Assembly: GCA_907163345.1 (NCBI GenBank) | Contig: CAJQUN010000973.1 | Coordinates: 62,001-126,000 of the forward strand | Source of the DNA: Haberlea rhodopensis | Lineage: Eukaryota; Streptophyta; Magnoliopsida; Lamiales; Gesneriaceae | Direction: 5' to 3' | DNA: 64,000 nt | In this document: positions 56,241 through 64,000 of the stretch, one piece after another | Layout: every line of letters begins with the position of its first letter | Position numbering within the stretch: the first letter of the stretch is position 1 | Notes under the pieces: model-generated | Databases searched by the model: none | The model's input: the letters and a program-made list of their open reading frames with translations, nothing else | What the model was told of the DNA's origin: nothing | Translations under genes and position numbers: made by a program

Positions 56241-56949
56241 TTAATTATGATGAATAATGTAGATTATTTTCAAAAGTTCAAATGCTGTAGATTTTACATC
56301 AAGTTTTTTATATTCAATAAAGTATAATTTTATTATCATATTTCATGTATTATTTGACAAGATATTTAGACATAAAAAACTATCATCAATTCCAAAAAAA
56401 AAAAAATTTTAATATTAATCGGACCGGTTCCGGATTGGAACCGATCCAATACGGAACCAGTTCTAACACCCCGATCAGGACCACCGGATCGGTTCAATGG
56501 CCTATGGCCATGGAACCGGAACCGGATTGATCCGGTCCGGATCCGGACCAATCCAGTCCATAAGCACCCTGATATAAAGGTGCCACCTTTGTGGCACCGT
56601 AGTGCAAGTGCTGGTGGCTGCTGTCACAAACTACGAAAGTCACTTTTTTCAGCACTGGAGCGCTGGTTTCACCAGGCGCCCTATCGCCCATTGCACTTTT
56701 TTATCCTTCAAATTCCATCTTTTCAAGCCTCAAATTGGGTCTTCTTCACTCTGATGCTCTTTCATCGTTATTTAACTCATTTCTTCATTTCCTCACACTT
56801 CAACAAAGATTTCTGAAACATGCAAAATCATACCAAAAAGCGTAATATTCTTCATGAATCATTATAAAAAGCAACGAGAAAGCATAGCAAAATAAGTGTA
56901 AAATTGTACTTATCAATAGATCTATATATACATAGAGAAGTGGACATAA
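56241..56949. other. Intergenic with a G/C-rich TIR relic and a hairpin
   Basis: No gene. At 56418-56560 there are dense CCGGTTCCGG/GGAACCGG-type repeats like those of the hAT MITEs, ending CATAAGCACCCTGA, probably an old member without intact ends. GGTGCCAC (56579-56586) and GTGGCACC (56591-56598) form a perfect 8-bp stem with a 4-base loop. Confidence 0.5.
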
Positions 56950-57263
56950 GGTTTATTCATTGACTGATAACCCTAGCCACCGCAAAATACTAGCACCTGA
57001 AATTATTCTTGTGCAGATCGATCTTTCAAGTCTAGCATTCTGAAAGTTTCGAACCTTTAGACGATTTGATCGTGTGGGTTCCGTAGAGGTAGAATGTGAA
57101 TGTTTTGCTCGTGACTCGTGGACGTATCGCGCTTGACAATTGCTTCAAACAAGCTTCAAAGGTATAAAAACTTAACACCGATAGGTTTCACTTCGTATAG
57201 ATCACTGATGGAATCCGAAAATATTTTGTGTTTCCGCTACGTGCTTGTATCAGATTCCTTACA
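56950..57263 (+). repeat. Right part of LTR F and its decayed primer site
   Basis: The sequence tracks the last third of element E's LTR with many changes (AACCCTAGCCAC; CGTGTGGGTTCCGTAGAGG; TCGTGACTCGTGGACG) and ends CAGATTCCTTACA. It is followed by GTGGTATAGAGCC at 57264, a primer site with one base missing from TGGTATCAGAGC, and then GTACGAAGCCCCATATCGGA, as in element E. With 45349-46400 it makes one old 5' LTR split by the hAT/copia E block. Confidence 0.7.
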
Positions 57264-57275
57264 GTGGTATAGAGC

Positions 57276-58859
57276 CTTGTACGAAGCCCCATATCGGATT
57301 ATATGATAAAACTGTTATCTGTTTTGAGTTTGATATAAATGCTATTTGTGATATACAAATCCTGTTGATGAAAACAGATATGAACATATGAGATATGATT
57401 TAGATGATTCATAGACGACATATTAGATATGCATGTGGGATACGATTTTATAAATATATATGCTACATGCGGTTGTTTCAAAATACGTATGAGATGCATA
57501 TTTTGTGGCAAGTGGTGAATCTGTATATGTGTATTGGAAGGCCAAAAGCAACACGTTTGTGTTACAGTTCTAGAATAACACGATCCATCAAGCGTTGATG
57601 TTATTGCTTGTGATCTTACAATACCGACTTTACAGAATCAAAGGTAAATATCGTTTACATTTTGGGGAAGGGTTGCCGCCCCCTTGACCCCTGCTATCGT
57701 AGCGCACATAATTTGTTTCCCCGATTTAAGCCTATTGGTTTTAATTGCTATTAATGAACCAACATTAATAATTTATAATAATTAAAATTGTGCATTGTGT
57801 GTAGATCGGAATCTTGCATCAATTGAGGCAAAATCTCCTTTTTATGGAAAGTGCACTAATTAAGCCAAATCTTCTATAAAAGAGAAGATGACATTTAGCT
57901 ATGAAAACAAGATCAAGGATTGCATCTCACACAAACATTAATTATGGAAACAAAGTCATGGATTTCACCTTATATCTTACCAAGACACCAAGCCATACAG
58001 CCAAAAAAATTGATCTCTCATTCAGCCATATTTTAAAAATTACACACAATACACACACTGAAATTTTTGAAAAATTGCAAGGAGGAAAGGTGGAGTTTGT
58101 ACCATCTTCACAACCCGGGATTTATTCAAACGCCCTTAGGATCAATAACTGTAAGTGTGCTTTTGTTTAAAAATCATTCTTTCACTTTTTAAATCATAAG
58201 TATGTGTTTTGAATTCCAATCGTTATGTGAACTATTTTCAAGTTATGAAATTCTGATGCTTTCGCAAAAATCTTTGAAATTTGAAGCACTTAATATCGTA
58301 ATTCAATTGGAAAAGAATTCCGAGCTCTGTTTCTGACCCTATTGCGGTGGGATTATAATTGTTACTCTGGCCTGATTTGATGGTTAACTGTTGTTCTGGT
58401 ACGCCACCCTTTATTCGTGATCCGATGTTTTGACCTTATCTCTAGGAGGATTATGTCTAGAGAACTGATATCAGTACCATGAGAAAACTAGATGATTTAT
58501 TGTGCTTACTTAGTATAAGTTATCTGATTCTGATATGAGATTTCTGTTCTGGCTCTGAGGTAGAGCAAATTCTATTTAGTTTCTGTTTTGTATTCATATC
58601 GGTTTATGTTCTGATTTTATACATGTTTCTGAAAAATTATTATATTTATACGTTGTGACAGATACGATGATCCCCAACTTGTTGAGTGTTTCCCAACACT
58701 CATCCCTTACTCGCCCATCCCCATAAGGATGAAGAACAGATTTTTGCTTTGGTTGCTTGTAGGAAAGTGCTTACAGATTGGGTACCGAGAGATGCACGTG
58801 CCACATCATCTTTGATTTGCATCGCACGGGCTCGAGACCGGTTGGCTTAGAGTCGAGTT
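57276..58859. other. Probable leader of element F and unassigned sequence
   Basis: The first part (to about 57420) resembles the leader following E's primer site. Beyond that I see no gag. The frame at 57901-58170 has no motif. The part near 58670-58750 (CCAACACTCATCCCTTACTC, CCCCATAAGGATGAAGAACAG) has the look of a plant LTR but lacks a partner here. Confidence 0.35.
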
Positions 58860-59272
58860 AGTGAACTCCAAGCAACGGCAGAGGTGGTAACCAATGCAAT
58901 AAGATGGAGTATTTCAGCATTAAGAGACCCGAAAGTTGCAGCCAGAATAAGCTAGTCTTGTTGGAACCAGGCGAGGAAAGCCGCAGAGGGCGAGGCGGAC
59001 GGACCATGGTCTGGGCAGGGAGTTGAGCCATCGTGAAATTGCGTGAGGTTATATCCATTAAAGAAGGCAATAACTTGCGCTCGCCAAGAACAAAATTTGA
59101 TGATGTGAGTTTTATGGGAAGGTGTTGATGGGCTGTGATGGGTATGACAGTGAGGGGTGCAGTGAATGTGGAGGAATCGGACTGGGTGAGGGAAGAGGAG
59201 GTGGTGGAGGAGATTATCGATGAAGTGCTGGACATGGTTGAGGTCGGCTAGGGTATGGGCGAAGGATGGCAT
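58860..59272 (-). pseudogene. Copia gag fragment (element G)
   Basis: Two overlapping minus-strand frames combine into a copia gag N-terminus: ITAHQHLPIKLTSSNFVL in one, switching to WRAQVIAFFNGYNLTQFHDG in the other, then AAFLAWFQQD and, back in the first frame, a degraded LNAEILHLI-like stretch. The N-terminus is Ser/Thr-rich. The rest of gag and all of pol are missing. To its right, AATTTTGGTTCAATTT may be a decayed leader. Confidence 0.65.
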
Positions 59273-59548
59273 GCGTGAAATTGAACCAAAATTGTTGGAT
59301 CTATGATGGTTCTTGTGAGAGTAACAATATGGCTCTATGAATCACATACAAAAAGTAAGAGAACAAAATAAGTATTTACCACAAGATTTAGGAGATTTGG
59401 GGATATAATAATATCATATCAAGATATTATAATATCATTTCTTAATAACTGGCCCTTATGGATTTCTGGTAAATAATTTACATTTATTTATGTTTCATAG
59501 CGAACTAACATAAGCCCACCATCCCATACAATGTGCATTCAGCTCCAA

Positions 59549-60229
59549 TTTAGAGCTGTCAGAACGGGCCAGCCCGACCAAACGGGCTGGCCCGCCCAAC
59601 CCGCGGCCCAAACGGGCCCAACCCGTTTGGGCCCGCCTCCAGGCGGGTTGGGAAAACTCCAACCCAACCCGACCCGAAGCGGGCCGCGGGTTGGGGCGGG
59701 TTGACCCGCCGAAATATATTTTTTTTAATTTTAATTTTTTTTTAAAAAAAATACATTTTTAAATTTTTTTTTTAAAAAAAAAACTTCAAAAAAAAAAATT
59801 CCATCTAAACTTGCCGAACCTGGAACTGATGCTAGAAGAATACTGAAACTTGTTTCAGGTTTTATCTAGATATTAACACTATACTAAAAAAACTTGATTA
59901 GTGAATCAGTATTTTACTCAATTTTGAAATACTGTTGCAACTTTCAAGTAAGACCAAGTGAAAATTATATAGTAGATCGAATGGTTCAATGTGATATTGA
60001 GTTTTTATAGCCTAAAAAAAGAAATAACAAAATTTTTTTTTTTAAAAAAAAATGGGGCCAACCCGCGGGCCAGCCCGCCAACCCGCGGGTTGGCCCGCCA
60101 AAACCCACGGCCCATTTGGGCTAGCCCGTATAGGCGGGCAGCCGGGCCTTAAAAATGCTGACCCAACCCACCTATTTGGCGGGTTGGGTTGGGCCAGGCC
60201 CGCGGGCCTGGCCCATTTTGACAGTTCTA
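59549..60229. mobile_element. hAT-type MITE with G/C-rich ends
   Basis: Ends TTTAGAGCTGTCAGAACGGGCC and GGCCCATTTTGACAGTTCTA form an imperfect terminal inverted repeat. The flanks AGCTCCAA (59541-59548) and AGCTCCAT (60230-60237) are an 8-bp duplication with one mismatch. Both ends are packed with GGGCC/CCCGC motifs (AACCCGCCCCAACCCGC-like), leaving an AT-rich core of about 340 bp. No transposase is encoded; the ORF crossing the right end is a by-product. Confidence 0.8.
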
Positions 60230-60399
60230 AGCTCCATGTTGGGGCTTAGTTTTATAAGCTGTTGACTGAGCGGTCAAAGAGTTGGGCTCTCTTTTGAAAT
60301 AGAGTCCAACGACTCTTGATTTTTGTTTTTTAAATAAATTTTAAGACTTTTAAGTAAGTAAAATTTTAAATAATTATAAAAAATAAAATTGTTGTAAAC
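60230..60399. other. Spacer between the MITE and the foldback-like array
   Basis: AT-rich, no feature recognised. Confidence 0.4.
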
Positions 60400-60559
60400 T
60401 TTTGGGGAAACTAAAAAAAAATCCCCATTGTCAAACTTAATTTTGAAATCAGTCCCCATGTCAGAAAAAAATTAATTCAAACTCCCTACTGCAACTTAAA
60501 ATTTTGTTCTAACTCCCTATGACTATAATACCCCTCTACTAAAAGTCAAACATTTATTT

Positions 60560-62340
60560 TGAGAAATCATTATAGTCGGTACAAAACCTATACAATTTTG
60601 GTACACGTTACACATAAAATTGATATGAAATCTATACAATTTTGGTATAAGTTATACATGAAATTGTTATGAAACATATACTATTTTCGGTATTTATTAC
60701 ACGTGAAGTTAGTATGAAACATATACAATTTTGGTACTAGTTACACAAGAAGTTGGTATGAAACCAATACAATTTTGGTACTAGTTACACATTAAATTGG
60801 TATAAAACCTATATTATATTCGGTTACACGTGAAGTTGGTATGAAACCTATACAATTTCGGTACTAAATATAAATAAAATTGGTATGAAACCTATACAAT
60901 TTTGGTACTAATTACGAATAAAACTGGTACGACACTTATACTATTTTCGGCACTTGTTACATATGAAATTGGTATGAAATCTTTACAATTTTGGTACTAG
61001 TTACACATGAAATTGGTAGGAAACCTATACAATTTTGGTACAATTTACAGAAGAAATTTGTACGAAACCTATTTTAGTACTTATTGCACATGAAGTTGGT
61101 ATGAAACATATACAATTTTGGTACTTATTACACTTGAATTTGGTATGAAACATATACAATTTTGGTAATAGTTACACGTGAAGTTGGTATGAAATATATA
61201 CTATATTCGAAACTTATTACACGTAAAGTTTGTATGAAATGTATACAATTTCGGTACCAACTATGCATAAAATTGGTATGAAACCCATATAATTTTGGTA
61301 CTAATTACGATAAAATTGGTACGAAACATATTCTATTTTCGGTACTTATTACAAATGAAATTGGTATGAAATCTTTACAATTTTGGTACTAATTACACAT
61401 GAAATTGATATTAAACATATACAATTTTGGTACAGTTATACATGAAATTGGTATGTGACCTATACTTTTTCGGTACTTATTACACATGAAGTTGGTATGA
61501 AACATATACAATTTTGGTACTTATTACACTTGAAGTTGGTATGAAACATATACAATTTTGGTACTAGTTACACGTGAAATCGGTATGAAACCGATACTAT
61601 ATTCGAAACTTATTACACGTAAAGTTGGTATGAAATCTATACAATTTCGGTACTAAGTATACATAAAATTGGTATGAAATCAATATAAATTTGGTAATTG
61701 TTACACGTGAAGTTGGTATGAAACATATACTATATTCGAAACTTATTACACCAAAATTGGTATGAAACCTATACAATTTTAGTACTTAGTATACATAAAA
61801 TTGGTACGAAACGTATGTAATTTTGGTACTAATCATGAATGAAATTGGTACGAAACTTATACTATTTTCGGTACTTAATACATATTAAATTAGTATGAAA
61901 TTTTTACTAGTCTTGTACTAATTACACATGAAATTGGTATGAAAACTATATAATTTTGGTAGAAGTTACACGTGAAATTGGTATGAAACTGATAATAGTT
62001 TCTGTCCTTATTACACATGAAGTTGGTATAAAACATATACAATTTTGGTAGTTATTACACTTGAATTTGGTATGAAACATATACAATTTTGGTACTAATT
62101 ACACATGAAGTTTGTACGAAACCTATAATATATTCGGTCCTTATTACACGTGAAGTTGGTGTGAAACCTATACAATTTCCGTACTATGTATACATAAAAT
62201 TGGTATGAATTATGGAACATATATAATATCCGTACTATTAAACCTATACAATTGAAATTTGTATTAAACTTATGTAATTTGGTCCTAGTTACACATGATA
62301 CGAATTAATACAAATTATATGCTCGTCTGTGAGCATAGAG
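60560..62340 (+). repeat. Tandem ~45-bp repeat array, left arm
   Basis: A unit close to GAAATTGGTATGAAACCTAT followed by ACAATTTTGGTACTAGTTACACAT repeats about 38 times. Period is 44-45 bp with frequent single-base changes and few indels. Confidence 0.93.
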
Positions 62341-62759
62341 ATATGTTATATATAAGTTGTATAAATGTCCTTGGTATTTCACCTTTCAATTGGGCATTGC
62401 ATGCAATTGGTTTAAAGTAAATGTGCTTGATGAATCGAATTAAGTGGAGAATTAATTAAATAATTAAAATAAACTAACAAGATGATGAATATTTAAGTGG
62501 AGAAAATCAATGAAAATGGATTCTAAAGATTCGACTTCACCCAACTATCAACTATGTTGTGTTCTTCAGTTTATTAGCCAAAAAATCCTATGTTATTCTA
62601 TTGCCTCTTCCAAGTGTTAAGTAGAAATAAAGCACGATTTGCCATAATCCTTTATAATACACTAATCATATTCTTGATTCATCATGCACGTTTACTCTTA
62701 AACCCATTGCATGCAATGCCCAATTGAAAAGAGTAATGTCAATGACATTTATACAACTC

Positions 62760-64000
62760 ATATACACATATCTCATGTGTAACTAGTATAGGTTTCAGAC
62801 CAACTTCGTGTGTAATAAGTACTGAAAATAGTATATGTTTCATAAAAATTTCATGTGTAACTAGTACCATAACAAACAAATATTGTTTGTAAAGTTTGAA
62901 ATTGATGTTATTTGAAATTGATATTTTTGTTTGTTCGATATAGAATATTAACATTAGTAGAAGATTCTATAGAAATGTTGTTATTGTTTTTTGAATTTGA
63001 TATTGTTTGTTTATTCGATATACACATTGAACATCAATATTGATGTGTAATTAGTACCGAAATTGTATACGTTGAATACCAATTTCATGTACAACTAGTA
63101 CCAAAATTGTATAAATTTAATATTAATTTCATGAGTGACTAGTACCAAAATTGTATAGATTTAATACCAATTTCATGTGTAACTATACCAATAGATGATA
63201 TATGTTAAACACCAATTTTATAGATGATATATGTTAAATACCAATTTTATATGTAACTAATACCAAAATTGTATAGTTTTAATACAAATTTCATATGTAA
63301 TTGGTATCGAAATTGTATAGATTTCATACCAACTTCACGCGTGATAAGTACCAAATATAGTATATGTTTTATACCAATTTCATGTGTAACTAGTACGACA
63401 ATTATATAGGTTTCATACCAACTTCATGTGTAACTAGTACCAAAATTGTATATCTTTCATACTAACTTCACGTGTAATAAGTACCGAAACTAATATAGGT
63501 TTCATACCAATTTCTCGTGTAACTTGTACCAAAATTGTATAGATTTCGTACCAATTTCTTGTGTAATTAATAATAAAATTGTAAAAATTTCATACTAATT
63601 TAATGTATTAAATACCAAAGATATTACAAGTTTCGTACCAATTTTATGTATACTAAGTACCGAAATTGTATAGGTTCATAATAGCTTTCCGTGTAATAAG
63701 TTTCGAATATAGTATAGGTTTCATACCACTTCACGTGTAACTAGTACCAAATTTATATAGATTTCATACCAATTTTATGTATACTTAGTATCGAAATTGT
63801 ATAGGTTTCATACTAACTTTACGTGTAATAAGTTTCGAATATAGTATAGGTTTCATACCAGTTTCACGTGTAACTAGTACCAAAATTGTATATGTTTCAT
63901 ACCAACTTCAAGTGTGATAAGTACCAAAATTGTATATGTTTCATACCAACTTCAAGTGTAATAAGTACCTAAAAAGTATAGGTTTCGTACGAATTTCATG
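62760..64000 (-). repeat. Tandem ~45-bp repeat array, right arm (reverse orientation), truncated by window
   Basis: About 25-28 units of the reverse complement (ATGTGTAACTAGTACCAAAA then TTGTATAGGTTTCATACCAA), running to the last base of the window. An interval at 62875-63045 has lost the regular period and contains ATTGATATTTTTGTTTGTTC-like sequence. Confidence 0.9.

Larger units (their letters stand above)
60400..64000. mobile_element. Foldback-like giant inverted repeat built from ~45-bp subrepeats, right end outside window
   Basis: The left arm (about 60560-62445) is a tandem array reading on the plus strand. The right arm (about 62675-64000 and beyond) is the same array in reverse complement. 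The inner ends of the arms are non-repetitive and also match in inverted orientation: left CAATTGGGCATTGCATGCAAT (about 62387) against right ATTGCATGCAATGCCCAATTG (about 62705), and GTGCTTGATGAATC against GATTCATCATGCAC. About 230 bp of unique sequence form the loop. Long inverted repeats with internal subrepeats are the definition of foldback (FB) transposons. The left border is tentatively near 60400 (GGGGAAACTAAAAAAAAATC). No coding capacity is seen. Confidence 0.75.

Noticed and set aside
57901..58170. 89-codon ORF as a gene or gag of element F
   Set aside because: No gag motif; the sequence looks like untranslated leader or LTR, and the frame starts in AT-rich low-information DNA.
60400..64000. 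CRISPR array or centromeric satellite
   Set aside because: Units are contiguous with no unique spacers, and the two arrays are in opposite orientation around a loop, which fits a foldback structure; a 45-bp unit is also short for a plant centromeric satellite.

Overview
This is a stretch of plant nuclear DNA, almost certainly from a eudicot. It is AT-rich, has intron-containing plant genes, a SUPERMAN-type zinc-finger gene, a myosin-binding (DUF593) gene, and plant-type Ty1/copia, hAT and Mutator-like (MULE) transposons. The extra ORF of one copia element resembles proteins I associate with Lamiales genomes, so a Lamiales plant is plausible; that is inference. Host genes are few: the 3' end of a tail-anchored SNARE gene (1-141, +), an intronless C2H2 zinc-finger repressor (5324-5914, -), and a myosin-binding protein gene (about 38.1-40.4 kb, -). 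No tRNA, rRNA or CRISPR array was found.

Layout. 1-8 kb: SNARE tail, a hAT MITE with target-site duplication (311-747), a 1.3-kb long-inverted-repeat element carrying a FAR1-like fragment (1063-2362), then the SUPERMAN-like gene. 8.2-22.7 kb: a decayed MULE encoding a MuDR-type transposase and, downstream on the same strand, a plant-mobile-domain (PMD) protein. A 9.2-kb Sirevirus-like copia element (A, 9104-18267, TSD TCACA) sits inside the transposase reading frame. 22.9-35.6 kb: an old minus-strand copia (B) cut by three later insertions: copia C (24695-29747), the small and very young gag-protease element D (30668-33213, TSD AATAT) and a solo LTR (34685-35609, TSD ACTAA). 37-43 kb: a MITE-like repeat and the myosin-binding gene. 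43-57.3 kb: a hAT MITE (43168-43772), a minisatellite, and a nested stack in which a copia LTR (F) is split by hAT-transposase sequence, itself split by a young 8.7-kb copia (E, 47434-56123, TSD CTTAC). 58.8-60.2 kb: a copia gag relic and another hAT MITE. 60.4-64 kb: a giant inverted repeat whose arms are arrays of a roughly 45-bp unit (foldback-like), running off the window.

Most of the window is therefore a layered transposon record whose relative order can be read from target-site duplications and from reading frames that rejoin across insertions. Nearly every transposon protein gene is broken by stops, frameshifts or deletions. The most unusual structures are the foldback-like array at the right end, the MULE with linked transposase and PMD genes, the FAR1 fragment between long inverted repeats, and the compact gag-protease element D. 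I saw no clear novel multi-gene host system.
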